This document shows, piece after piece, positions 1 through 7,268 of a stretch of DNA of 23,649 bases. A model generated the notes under the pieces. It was not told the origin of the DNA and ran no database searches. It saw only the letters and a program-made list of their open reading frames with translations. Origin of the DNA: Desulfuromonadaceae bacterium UBA5613 (lineage in GTDB: Bacteria > Desulfobacterota > Desulfuromonadia > Desulfuromonadales > UBA2197); assembly GCA_002424625.1 (NCBI GenBank), contig DIKR01000130.1:1-23649 (forward strand), in the 5' to 3' direction. Both the position numbers and the translations under genes were made by a program. The stretch's first letter is position 1; each line of letters begins with the position of its first letter.

Positions 1-1
1 G

Positions 2-115
2 AAATCCAGCTACACCCTGGCCGTCATGGCCGTCCTCGGCGTGTTCGCCTTCGTCTCCGCGATCCTGATCGCCTGGCCTGCCCTGGCCTACCTCGGCGCC
101 AAGCTGATGAACTAA
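2..115 (+). CDS. C-terminal end of a membrane protein (partial)
   Basis: The frame is open from the left edge of the window and ends at a TAA at 113-115, giving 37 residues. Almost all of it is one hydrophobic stretch rich in Ala, Val, Leu and Phe, followed by a short polar end (AKLMN), so it is probably the last transmembrane helix of an integral membrane protein. A perfect terminator hairpin follows directly, which supports this as a real gene end. The family cannot be recognised from so short a piece. Confidence 0.55.
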   Translation, partial: KSSYTLAVMAVLGVFAFVSAILIAWPALAYLGAKLMN

Positions 116-143
116 ACGCCCCGCACCCCACGCACCAAACGCT

Positions 144-180
144 GCGGCCGCCCCCTTCCCGGGGGCGGCCGCTTGATTTT
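144..180 (+). terminator. Rho-independent terminator
   Basis: A perfect 12-bp GC-only stem (144-155 with 161-172) around a 5-nt loop is followed by TTGATTTTT. The T-rich tail is on the plus strand, so it ends the partial membrane-protein gene. It lies between two convergent genes and the stem may also slow transcription coming from the Lon-like gene, but there is no T tract on that side. Confidence 0.85.
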
Positions 181-186
181 TGCGCT

Positions 187-2616
187 TTAATGGGTGTCCC
201 CCTCCTCACCGCCGGCGCCCGCCGCTGAACCCGTGCCAAAGCGACCGGCGATCTCCGCCATCGCCCTCAGGCGGGTATCCACGCGCTCATTGACCGACCC
301 CTCCGGCCAGCGGCCGTCATCTCCCCGCTCCCCGGCTGCCACGCCGGTGAGGATTTCGATCCCCTGGTCGATGGTGCTCACCGCCCAGACCTGAAACGAC
401 CCCTCGCGCACGGCCGCGATGACCTCTGGCTTGAGCATGAGATCCCTGCGGTTCCCCTCGGGGATGATCACCCCCTGCCCGCCGCTCAGCCCTCTGGCCT
501 TGCAGACCGTGAAAAACCCTTCGATCTTCTCGTTGACGCCACCGATCGGCTGGACCATGCCATGCTGGTTGACCGAGCCGGTCACGGCGATCCCCTGCCG
601 CACCGGCAGTTCGGCCAGGCTCGAGAGGAGGCCGTAGAGTTCCGTAGTCGAAGCACTGTCCCCCTCGACCCCTGCATAAGACTGTTCGAAGCAGATCGAG
701 GCCGCCAGCACCAGCGGTTTGTCGCGACCGTAGCGTTCGCCGAAGAAGCCGTTGAGGATCATGACTCCCTTGTCATGGATCGGCCCCGACAGCTTGGCTT
801 CGCGCTCAATGTTGACGACGCCGCCGCGGCCGACACAGGTGCGCACCGTCACCCGTGACGGCTTGCCGAAGCTGTAATCGCCGAGTTGGTAGACCGACAG
901 ACCGTTGACCTGGCCTATCACCGCCCCTTCGGTATCGATCAGCAGCAGACCATTGTCGATCTGTTCCTGGATGCGCTCTTCGAGCTTGTTCGACCGGTAG
1001 ATGCGGGCCTCCAGGGCCAGGTCGACATGTCCGGCCATGACCTTTTCGCACCCTGCGCGTTCGGCAAAATAGGCCGCCTCGCGGATCATGTCGGCAATAT
1101 CGATGAAGCTCGACGAGAAGTGCCGCTGGCCGCCGCTGAGGCGTGCCGCGTACTCGATGACGCGACCCACGGCGCCCGGGTCGAAATGCGGCAGGTGCTC
1201 CTCGTTGCACTTGCTGGCTATGAACAGCGCATACTGCTGGACGTTCTCCCAGGTGTTCTTCATCATCATGTCGAAGTCGACCTTGACCTTGAAGTATTTG
1301 CGGAAGTCCGGATCGAGTTCAAAGAGCACGTAGTAGAAGAGCGGCGTGCCGATCAGCACGATCTTGCAGTCGAGGGGGATCGGCTGCGGCTTCATGGAAA
1401 CCGAGGCAATCAGCCGGAACTGCTCGGTTATGTCCTCGATCTTGACTTCGCGGTTGCGGACGCAGCGCTTCAGGGCCTCGTAGGTGAAGAGGTTGAAGAG
1501 CACCTCGCGGCAATCCAGGATCAGGTAGCCGCCGTTCGCCTTGTGGATGGCACCGGGCTTGACCATCTGGAAACTGGTCACGGCGCTCCCCATCTGGATC
1601 ACATGCTCGATGCGCCCGAAGACGTTGAAGTAGGTGGGGTTGGCCTCGTAGACGACCGGCGCCCCCTCGAGGCCGCCGTTGTCGATGAACAGATTAACGA
1701 GGTAGCGCTCGAAGGAAGGCTCCTCCTGCTGCGCCGGCATCCCGGGGAGGGAGATCTTCACCCCCTTCTGCGGGCGCAGTTCCTCGATGCGGTCGACGAT
1801 ATCGCGCTTGCAGTTCTCGAAATGCTCGATGATGCGGGCGAAGCTCCGGTACTTCTGCTCCAGCCCCTCGAAGAGGTGGCCGATGGCATAGAGCAGCACC
1901 TTCCTTTCCATCTCCACGGTTTTTTCCCGCAACTCATCGTCGAGCCTGCGCAATTGCCGGATCACTTCGTTGATCCGTCCTTGCAGCTTCCCCCCCAGTT
2001 CCTCGAGCCGGGCCTTCTCCCTGTCGCTGAGGGCCTCGTATTCCTCCTGGCTGAGCGGCTCGCCGTTGCGCACCGGTACGATCACCAGCCCGCTCACGCG
2101 GCGCTGCAGGACGAAGCCCTTGGCATTGGCCTCCTTCTCCAGCCGCTCAAGCAGGGCCCCTTTCTGCTCCTGGATGGCGCTGGCGATCTGGCTCTTCTGC
2201 TCCTCGTACTCCTTCCCTTCGAAGACGTTGGGGAGTTCCTCCTCGAGACGCTCGACCAGGTGGTCGACGTCCTTCTTGAACTCCTGCCCCATCCCTGCAG
2301 GCAAACGGATGTACTGCGGATTGGTCCCCTCGTCGAAATCATGGACGTAGCACCAGTCGTCGGGGACCGGCCGATTCCTGGCCCGGGATTTGAGGATCTT
2401 CTTGATGGTCGAGGAGCGGCCGGTGCCGGGCTGGCCGAGGACGAAGAGGTTGAAGCCGCCGGCCTTGATGCCGAGGCCGAAATCGATGGCGGTCAGGGCG
2501 CGGTCCTGACCGATCGTTCCCTCCAGGGGGGGGAGGTCGCGGGTGGTGGCGAACTCGAACTGGTTGTGGTCACAGTGCCAGTACAGGTCGTCCGGCCTAA
2601 GGCGCAATTCATCCAT
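187..2616 (-). CDS. Lon-like ATP-dependent protease (AAA_32 / Lon_C, YcbZ-type)
   Basis: An 809-residue cytoplasmic AAA+ protease of the Lon-like family related to E. coli YcbZ. The P-loop GQPGTGRSS is at residues 61-69 and has Arg where most P-loops have Lys, as I recall for this family. A long coiled-coil-prone insertion (about 120-285) follows, then a Walker B-like segment GGYLILD (362-368). The C-terminal Lon protease domain shows EGDSAS (651-656) and GGVNEKIEG (692-700); by analogy with LonB the catalytic dyad is Ser656 and Lys697. It presumably degrades unfolded or regulatory proteins using ATP. The ATG start at 2616 has GAGGAGG eight bases upstream. The Gly/Ala/Asp-rich end is probably disordered. 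The gene stands alone and faces the partial membrane-protein gene. Confidence 0.92.
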   Translation of the reverse strand: MDELRLRPDDLYWHCDHNQFEFATTRDLPPLEGTIGQDRALTAIDFGLGIKAGGFNLFVLGQPGTGRSSTIKKILKSRARNRPVPDDWCYVHDFDEGTNPQYIRLPAGMGQEFKKDVDHLVERLEEELPNVFEGKEYEEQKSQIASAIQEQKGALLERLEKEANAKGFVLQRRVSGLVIVPVRNGEPLSQEEYEALSDREKARLEELGGKLQGRINEVIRQLRRLDDELREKTVEMERKVLLYAIGHLFEGLEQKYRSFARIIEHFENCKRDIVDRIEELRPQKGVKISLPGMPAQQEEPSFERYLVNLFIDNGGLEGAPVVYEANPTYFNVFGRIEHVIQMGSAVTSFQMVKPGAIHKANGGYLILDCREVLFNLFTYEALKRCVRNREVKIEDITEQFRLIASVSMKPQPIPLDCKIVLIGTPLFYYVLFELDPDFRKYFKVKVDFDMMMKNTWENVQQYALFIASKCNEEHLPHFDPGAVGRVIEYAARLSGGQRHFSSSFIDIADMIREAAYFAERAGCEKVMAGHVDLALEARIYRSNKLEERIQEQIDNGLLLIDTEGAVIGQVNGLSVYQLGDYSFGKPSRVTVRTCVGRGGVVNIEREAKLSGPIHDKGVMILNGFFGERYGRDKPLVLAASICFEQSYAGVEGDSASTTELYGLLSSLAELPVRQGIAVTGSVNQHGMVQPIGGVNEKIEGFFTVCKARGLSGGQGVIIPEGNRRDLMLKPEVIAAVREGSFQVWAVSTIDQGIEILTGVAAGERGDDGRWPEGSVNERVDTRLRAMAEIAGRFGTGSAAGAGGEEGDTH

Positions 2617-2715
2617 GGGGAAGCCCTCCTCGCTTGAACAAGGATAGCATTCCCCGCTGGTTTCACAACGCCGAGGACCCGTGCGAGGTTTCGCGGCGCC
2701 GCTGCGGCGCGCGGT

Positions 2716-2898
2716 CTATTCGACCCTGACCTGTGCCTCGATCTCCCTGCGCCTGAGTTCGTCGGCGATGCGCTCCGCGACGACCTCGTCGACCTTTCTG
2801 GCGATGTCGATGCCGAACAGGGAAGCGAAGAACACCTTCAGCCGCCCCTTCTCCCGCGTCGCGACAGCCTTGGCGTCCTTGATTTCGATGATGATCAT
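2716..2898 (-). CDS. Small protein of unknown function (60 aa)
   Basis: I do not recognise a family. The protein starts MIIIEIKDAKAV and continues as a charged, probably helical segment (KVDEVVAERIADELRRREIEAQ). The ATG at 2898 is chosen over a start further upstream because GGAGG lies seven bases before it and because the extra N-terminal residues would be an Arg/Trp-rich stretch encoded inside the intergenic and RBS region. It begins 16 bp after the end of the small membrane protein gene (2915-3211), so the two are probably co-transcribed. Confidence 0.6.
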   Translation of the reverse strand: MIIIEIKDAKAVATREKGRLKVFFASLFGIDIARKVDEVVAERIADELRRREIEAQVRVE

Positions 2899-2914
2899 CG
2901 CGCGTTGCCTCCGA

Positions 2915-3211
2915 TCAGCCGGTGACCGCCAGCAGCAGCGCCGCCGCGGCCAGCGCCAGGGCGACGGCCGCACCGGCCAGGCAGAGATTCACCCGGTTGT
3001 TCATGGCCTTCATGACGGCGGACATGTCGTTGAGCTGACGGGCCATATCCTTGATCAGCTCGGCCTGGCGGGTCTCGTTCTGTTCCAGCAGGGAGACTCT
3101 ATCCGCCATGGCCGCCGAGCGCCGCCCCTCCCTGACGCCCTCCGCCAGCTGCCTGGCGATCACGATCAACTCCGGGGCCTTCTTGAGGATGCCTAACAGA
3201 ATCGGGTTCAT
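2915..3211 (-). CDS. Small tail-anchored-like membrane protein of unknown function (98 aa)
   Basis: The N-terminal two thirds is helical and charged with heptad-like spacing (about residues 20-72), and the C-terminus is one clear hydrophobic helix (about 76-96, Ala/Leu/Val rich) followed by only two residues. This architecture of a cytoplasmic coiled coil plus a C-terminal membrane anchor suggests a membrane-tethered oligomer. The ATG at 3211 is preferred, with GGAGGAG placed seven bases before it; a GTG lies one codon upstream. It is the first gene of a probable two-gene operon with the 60-residue protein. No family is recognised. Confidence 0.7.
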   Translation of the reverse strand: MNPILLGILKKAPELIVIARQLAEGVREGRRSAAMADRVSLLEQNETRQAELIKDMARQLNDMSAVMKAMNNRVNLCLAGAAVALALAAAALLLAVTG

Positions 3212-3283
3212 CACGGGTCTCCTCCCCCGGCCGTGGCCGGGCAGTCAGCGGGGTTCGCCACGCGTAGTCTCACCCGGCACAGG

Positions 3284-3649
3284 TCATGACCCATCGTATT
3301 TGCCGGCCGCCTTGCGGCGGCGGCGGGCCTTCTGGCGGCGAATGCGCTCCGCGGCATCATCCCTTGCGGTTGTCTGGCCGCGGGCCGCCTCGATGCGTTC
3401 CAGCAGCAGGCGGCGGGCAAAGAAGCGGTTCAGCGACTGGCTCCGCTCCCCCATTGCCTTCACCTCGATGTCGGTGGGGCGGTGCAGGAGCTGCACGCAG
3501 GTGGAGGTCTTGTTGACGTGCTGCCCCCCCTTGCCGGAAGCGCGGACGAAACGCTCCTCCAGGTCCTCCTCCCGGATCCCCAGCGCCTCCATTCGGCGGC
3601 GCAGCTCGGCGTTCTTCTCGGGGGAAACGGCAAAGGTAAGTTGGGACAT
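3284..3649 (-). CDS. Peptide chain release factor-like protein (RF-1 domain, GGQ)
   Basis: A 121-residue protein with the class I release factor catalytic signature GKGGQHVNKT (residues 39-48; GGQ at 41-43) but without the codon-recognition domains of RF1 or RF2. The C-terminus is very basic (about 103-118). This size and layout match the ArfB/YaeJ-like group of peptidyl-tRNA hydrolases that release peptides from stalled ribosomes, with the basic tail entering the empty mRNA channel. The exact subgroup is uncertain because ArfB is usually somewhat longer. It lies 33 bp downstream of the hydrolase gene and may be the last gene of the GTPase-hydrolase-release-factor unit; a link to ribosome function with the YchF-like GTPase is plausible. 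Confidence 0.85.
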   Translation of the reverse strand: MSQLTFAVSPEKNAELRRRMEALGIREEDLEERFVRASGKGGQHVNKTSTCVQLLHRPTDIEVKAMGERSQSLNRFFARRLLLERIEAARGQTTARDDAAERIRRQKARRRRKAAGKYDGS

Positions 3650-3682
3650 GGCAGTACCTGCGATGCACGCCTGGCGGGCGAC

Positions 3683-4435
3683 TCAAAGGTGCCGGAGAAA
3701 ATCCCCGATCGCGGCAAAATAGGCCTGCTGGTTCGCCGCCAGGATGGTGTTGTGGTCGCCGCGCTCGAAGATCAGCAGTTGTTTCGGCTCGCCGGCCCAA
3801 GCATGGAGACGCTCGGCGTGATCGACTGCCACCAGGTCGTCGTGGCGGCTGTGCATCACCAGCACCCGTCCGCCAAACGCAGCGAGCTTGGCCCGCTGAT
3901 CGAGGTGGCGGGCGATCTCGGCCTGCAGCTCGGGGAGGGTCGCCCCGACCTCTGCGGGTGCGATGCGCACCAGGATGCGTTCCAGGGGATCGGCCAGGCC
4001 GCTTTCGATGATCAGCCCGGCGGCGTCGGGGTAAAGCGCCGCGCCGTGGAGCGCGTAGAGGGAGCCGAGCGAACGCCCGAAGAAGATGATCTGCCGCGGA
4101 GGCACGCCACTGGCGTCAACGATCCGCGGCACATCGTCGAGCATGGCCACCAGGGCCGGTTCGCCTTCGGACATCCCATAGCCGCGGTACTCCGCCAACA
4201 GCAGGTTGGCGCCCAGAGCCGCGATGCGCTGCTCGAAATCCCCCAGGTAATCGGCAACGCATTCCCCGTTGCCGTGGAAATGGATGATCGTCGGCAGTTC
4301 CGCCGACCGCTGCAGGAAGCGGCAGCCAAGCCGGCCACCGCTACCGTCGATGAAGAATGGCTGGTCGAAACGGCTGGGCCACGGGAAGAAGTAGCGGCCG
4401 GACAGGACGGGATGATCAAGATAGCGGGCGGTCAT
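3683..4435 (-). CDS. Alpha/beta hydrolase (serine hydrolase)
   Basis: A 250-residue single-domain alpha/beta hydrolase. The oxyanion-hole motif HFHGNGE is at residues 52-58, and the nucleophile elbow GRSLGS is at 120-125 with Ser122. An acidic residue follows in HSRHDD (195-200, Asp199 or Asp200), and the catalytic His228 is in RGDHNT. The AEYRGYGMSEG strand-loop (81-91) is typical of the FrsA/Bem46-like group. There is no signal peptide, so it is cytoplasmic. The substrate is unknown; esterase or acylpeptidase-like activity is possible. The ATG at 4435 lies after a GGGAG, and an out-of-frame ATG overlaps it. It follows the GTPase gene by 44 bp. Confidence 0.88.
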   Translation of the reverse strand: MTARYLDHPVLSGRYFFPWPSRFDQPFFIDGSGGRLGCRFLQRSAELPTIIHFHGNGECVADYLGDFEQRIAALGANLLLAEYRGYGMSEGEPALVAMLDDVPRIVDASGVPPRQIIFFGRSLGSLYALHGAALYPDAAGLIIESGLADPLERILVRIAPAEVGATLPELQAEIARHLDQRAKLAAFGGRVLVMHSRHDDLVAVDHAERLHAWAGEPKQLLIFERGDHNTILAANQQAYFAAIGDFLRHL

Positions 4436-4479
4436 GCCATGCTCCCACCGATCCGGCTCAGGCAGCGGCCGGACCCGCT

Positions 4480-5511
4480 CTAGACGTTGAACAGGAAGTG
4501 GCAGATGTCACCGTCTTCGATGACGTACTCCTTGCCGTGCAGCTGCATCTTGCCGGCCTTTTTCACCCCCTGCTCGGATCCGGTCGCCACCAGGTCGTCG
4601 AACTTCATAACCTCGACCCGGATGAATCCGCGCTCGATATCGCTGTGGATCTTCCCCCCGGCCACCGGGGCCTTGGAACCCTTGCGGATGGTCCAGGCCC
4701 GGCACTCGTCCTGGCCGGCAGTGTAGAAACTCATCAGCCCCAGGGCATCGTAGAGAGAGGCATTGATCCGGTCGAGGCTCGGTTCGCTGATCCCCATCGC
4801 CTCCATGAACTCTCGGCGCTCCGCCTCGTTCTCGATGCCGGCGATCTCGCTTTCGATCGCGCAGGAGATGGTGAAGACCTCCGGGCCGAAGTCCTTGCCG
4901 ATCTCCTCCTCGGAGACGTTGTAGGCGTAGAGCAGTGGCGTCCGGGTCACCAGGTTGAGGCTGCGGATGACCTGTTCCTCTTCGGCGTTCAGGGGGACTG
5001 TGCTGAGGAACCTCTCCTCTTCCAGGGCGGCATTGAAACGCTGCAGGATATCCTCCTCGAGGGCCTGCTGCGAAGACTGTCCCCCCTTCTTCTCCTTGGC
5101 AAGGCGCTGCAGCCGGGTCTCCACCAACTGCATGTCGGCCAGCAGCAGTTCGCTTTCGATCATCGCCCGGTCACGCGCCGGATCCACCGACCCCAGGGGA
5201 TGGAACACCTCCGGTGAATCGAACGCCCGGATCAGCAAAAAAAGCAGGTCGCAACGCCGGGCCGGATCCATCCACAGGCGCGACGTGCTGCCATCGGCAA
5301 TGTCGGGGCAGAGCACGAACTGGTTCTCGGCATAGGTCGTCTTTTTCGGCTTGTACAGGGCGCCCAGGGTATCCACGCGGCGGTCGTGGATGAGTGCAAC
5401 GCCTTCGAGGGCTTCTCCGGCCTTGCGGGTGGCCGGCACGGGACGACCGGTGAGGAGGGTGAACAGGGTCTTCTTCCCCGTCTGGGCGAGCCCCAGGATG
5501 GCGATTTTCAT
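4480..5511 (-). CDS. YchF/Obg-like P-loop GTPase/ATPase with DUF933 (TGS-type) C-terminus
   Basis: A 343-residue protein. The P-loop GLAQTGKKT is at residues 7-15, with a divergent DIADG switch II segment at 70-74. The base-specificity motif NVSE (198-201) resembles the NxxE of YchF that prefers ATP. The C-terminal third (about 255-343) matches the YchF TGS-like domain, with FYTAG, RAWTIRKGSKAP, ERGFIRVEV and GDICHFLFNV. YchF binds ribosomes and acts in translation and stress. This copy differs in the switch region and in the central coiled coil (about 115-165), so it may be a paralogue rather than the housekeeping YchF. ATG 5511 has GAAGGGA upstream. It is the first gene of a probable operon with the hydrolase and the release-factor-like gene. 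Confidence 0.85.
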   Translation of the reverse strand: MKIAILGLAQTGKKTLFTLLTGRPVPATRKAGEALEGVALIHDRRVDTLGALYKPKKTTYAENQFVLCPDIADGSTSRLWMDPARRCDLLFLLIRAFDSPEVFHPLGSVDPARDRAMIESELLLADMQLVETRLQRLAKEKKGGQSSQQALEEDILQRFNAALEEERFLSTVPLNAEEEQVIRSLNLVTRTPLLYAYNVSEEEIGKDFGPEVFTISCAIESEIAGIENEAERREFMEAMGISEPSLDRINASLYDALGLMSFYTAGQDECRAWTIRKGSKAPVAGGKIHSDIERGFIRVEVMKFDDLVATGSEQGVKKAGKMQLHGKEYVIEDGDICHFLFNV

Positions 5512-5613
5512 GAAATGTTCCCTTCAAGGCACATGGAATGTCAGGAGAGCCTGCAGCGTAATGTAGCGGAACGAGGGCTGGGGAGCAAGTCGATCCCGGC
5601 AGCGACCAGGGCG

Positions 5614-6123
5614 TTAGGCAAACACGTCCAGGCCGGCCCAAATCTTCGCCAGCAGGCGGGCGTCCCCCAGGGCGCGATGCAGCCGGCATTCGCGGGGGAT
5701 TTCGCCGATCACGTGGCGGGCGACCTCTTCGAGACGATGGCTCCGCAGGCGGGGGAAATGGCGGCGGCTCGCCGCCAGACTGCAGTGGATCGGGTTGCTC
5801 AGGGACCGTTGCAGCAGGCCGAGTTCATGGTGCAGGAAACGACGGTCGAACGCAGCGTTGTGGGCGACGAGCGGGGCCGCGCCGATGAAGTCGATAAACG
5901 CCGGCCACACCTCCTCCGGGGTCGGTTGGCCGGAGAGCATGGTCCGACTGATGCCGTGCACCTGCCGGGCCGCCCAGTGAATCTCACAGTCCGTGTTGAT
6001 CAGGGTCGAGAATTCAGCCTCGACCAGACCGCCCCTCACGGCGACGGCGGCGACCTCGATGATCCGGTCGCCCCGGGCAGGAGACAGGCCGCTGGTTTCG
6101 GTATCGAAAAAGATCGTGCGCAT
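5614..6123 (-). CDS. 3'-5' exonuclease, DnaQ-like DEDDh family
   Basis: A 169-residue single-domain exonuclease. Exo I motif FDTETSG has Asp7 and Glu9. Exo II is HNAAFD with Asp93. Exo III is HRALGDA with His149 and Asp154, which defines the DEDDh class. It resembles the proofreading domain of DNA polymerase III epsilon or PolC, but at this size it is more likely a stand-alone RNA or DNA trimming enzyme. A GGAG sits very close to the ATG at 6123, with GAGGCGG further upstream. It is divergent from the PilZ gene, and the 108-bp gap holds the promoter of the latter. Confidence 0.9.
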   Translation of the reverse strand: MRTIFFDTETSGLSPARGDRIIEVAAVAVRGGLVEAEFSTLINTDCEIHWAARQVHGISRTMLSGQPTPEEVWPAFIDFIGAAPLVAHNAAFDRRFLHHELGLLQRSLSNPIHCSLAASRRHFPRLRSHRLEEVARHVIGEIPRECRLHRALGDARLLAKIWAGLDVFA

Positions 6124-6174
6124 CGCTCCAAACCGCCTCTTTCTCAGCCGAATTAAAACAACAAGGACCCTGGT

Positions 6175-6202
6175 TTGACCGCAACCGATGATCGGTTATA
6201 AT
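6175..6202 (+). promoter_or_regulatory. Sigma70-type promoter of the PilZ gene with an embedded palindrome
   Basis: TTGACC (6175-6180) and TATAAT (6197-6202) are separated by 16 bp, placing transcription start near 6209 and leaving a leader of about 23 nt. The spacer contains the perfect inverted repeat AACCGAT-G-ATCGGTT (6183-6197), which occupies nearly all the space between the two boxes and overlaps the first T of the -10 box. A repressor bound there would block RNA polymerase, so this is a good operator candidate. Confidence 0.7.
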
Positions 6203-6231
6203 GACGTCCTATAGCGAACCCGGATGCCCTT

Positions 6232-6849
6232 ATGCTGCAGATGAATTGCCAAAGTTGCGGTGGGCTCATCAAGTCGCCTCATCTTGCCGAGGTGCAGTTG
6301 TTCGTGTGCCCGCTATGCAAGGACATTGTCGTCGTCAATGACGTGGTCATTGCCGAGCAGACATCTTCCTCGCCCCTCCGATCGGCCCTGAAAAACCTGC
6401 TGCTATCCGCAAGAGATAAATTTCGAAGCTACAGATCACAAAACCAGGCTTCAGAAAACCAGCTTATTATCAATAAACGCCTGGCGATCCTGCTCAAACG
6501 GGAGGATTTTCGCCTCAACATCGCTTACGACCTGCTCGTTCAGGTAAAGTTCGACGATGACAGGAGATCGGCCCGACTGCTGAACATGAGCTCGACCGGT
6601 GCCGCTGTCGAATTTTTCGATACCGGGCAACGACCGGAAGACCATGGCGAGGTGGGTTTGCACTTCACGCTGCCCGGCCAATCGGACCCGCTGTCCCTGA
6701 CGTGCCGGGTCGTGTGGAGCAGGAGAACTGCCGAGGCGCCGCAGCCTGCCACCGTGATCATGGGGATGCAATTCAAGGAACTCGACGAACAAACCCGGCA
6801 GCGTCTCTGGGATTTCATCGTCGATGCAGAAACCGTCGGTCCCGCCTGA
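6232..6849 (+). CDS. PilZ-domain protein with N-terminal zinc-ribbon-like motif
   Basis: A 205-residue protein in two parts. The N-terminus has CQSC (6-9) and CPLC (26-29), a four-cysteine ribbon likely to bind zinc. A polar linker leads to a PilZ domain (about 86-200). This has the c-di-GMP-binding signature REDFR (90-94, an RxxxR) and NMSSTG (118-123, the N/D-x-S-x-x-G motif), so it is expected to bind c-di-GMP and act as a signalling effector, perhaps in motility or surface behaviour. Start choice is uncertain: ATG 6232 and ATG 6241 both lack a strong ribosome binding site, and the second keeps the zinc motif. A strong promoter lies just upstream. Confidence 0.85.
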   Translation: MLQMNCQSCGGLIKSPHLAEVQLFVCPLCKDIVVVNDVVIAEQTSSSPLRSALKNLLLSARDKFRSYRSQNQASENQLIINKRLAILLKREDFRLNIAYDLLVQVKFDDDRRSARLLNMSSTGAAVEFFDTGQRPEDHGEVGLHFTLPGQSDPLSLTCRVVWSRRTAEAPQPATVIMGMQFKELDEQTRQRLWDFIVDAETVGPA

Positions 6850-6971
6850 GATTTTACTCCCTTGCCGTTTCTGCCCGGACGTGGGCAACAGGCTTACAGT
6901 TCAGCCAGACAGCTGAGAGATCAACTCCTAAGGCCGACACTGTAAAAATACAAAATCCACACCAGATCTGC

Positions 6972-7023
6972 ACAGAAAAACCCGTCCACCAACCGAGTGC
7001 AGATGCTGGGCGGGTTTTTCTGT
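6972..7023 (-). terminator. Strong terminator hairpin behind the tRNA/tmRNA 3'-end remnant
   Basis: Perfect 13-bp arms, 6972-6984 and 7011-7023, enclose a 26-nt loop. The arms carry A5 and T5 tracts at their outer halves, so the hairpin can act on both strands: it would end PilZ transcription on the plus strand, and on the minus strand it follows the CCA of the RNA-gene remnant at 7030 by a few bases. Its position relative to that CCA end suggests that it was the natural terminator of that RNA gene. Confidence 0.75.
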
Positions 7024-7029
7024 ACTAAA

Positions 7030-7061
7030 TGGTGGGGTGGCGGGAATCGAACCCGAATCCG
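7030..7061 (-). other. 3'-end fragment of a tRNA or tmRNA gene; probable island attachment site
   Basis: Read on the minus strand, the T-arm CGGGTTCGATTCCCG (7041-7055) is followed by an acceptor-like 3' strand and CCACCCCACCA, ending in CCA at 7030. No D-arm, anticodon arm or matching 5' acceptor strand is found in the 150 bases upstream, and the acceptor strand looks one base short of the usual length. It is therefore a 3' remnant and not a working gene. Such fragments are the usual core of attachment sites for islands that integrate into RNA genes. The intact RNA gene is expected at the far end of the island, outside this window. Confidence 0.65.
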
Positions 7062-7163
7062 CATTAGAACTGGCTCATTATTCAAAAAGCGAAACGTCTA
7101 TATTTCAGTATCTTATATCGCCAGCCCTGCATTTTGCCCGTCCCATAATCCATAAAAACGGCC

Positions 7164-7200
7164 TATAATTCCATTCAATTTTGAGAAAGTTTCGAGAAAG
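7164..7200 (+). promoter_or_regulatory. -10 box and direct repeats upstream of the AlpA-like gene
   Basis: A perfect TATAAT (7164-7169) has no convincing -35 at the right distance. Two copies of GAGAAAG follow at 7183-7189 and 7194-7200, 11 bp apart, or about one helical turn. Tandem sites on one face of the DNA near a promoter fit binding by an excisionase or AlpA-like protein, possibly the gene's own product. The rest of 6850-7268 has no gene that I can support beyond the terminator and the RNA remnant. Confidence 0.4.
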
Positions 7201-7268
7201 CTTGACCAGCGTCCTGACAGTCGTTGGCAGCCGCGGCTGCCGGTTTGATCTTCAGCAAGGAGGGTGCC

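Noticed and set aside
61..70. P-loop Arg in the Lon-like protease (protein residues 61-69) as a sign of inactivation
   Set aside because: GTGR in place of GTGK is, as I recall, normal for this Lon-like family, and the protease dyad is intact.
886..2637. Long plus-strand open frame of 583 codons opposite the Lon-like gene
   Set aside because: It is the antisense of a gene with full catalytic motifs. Its translation has a low-complexity Leu/Val/Asp-rich composition typical of antisense frames in GC-rich DNA.
3482..5217. Long plus-strand frames opposite the hydrolase and GTPase genes
   Set aside because: They are antisense to clear protein families and have no ribosome binding sites or domains.
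7030..7130. A complete tRNA gene on the minus strand
   Set aside because: Only the T-arm and CCA end are recognisable; no anticodon arm, D-arm or 5' acceptor strand is present upstream.
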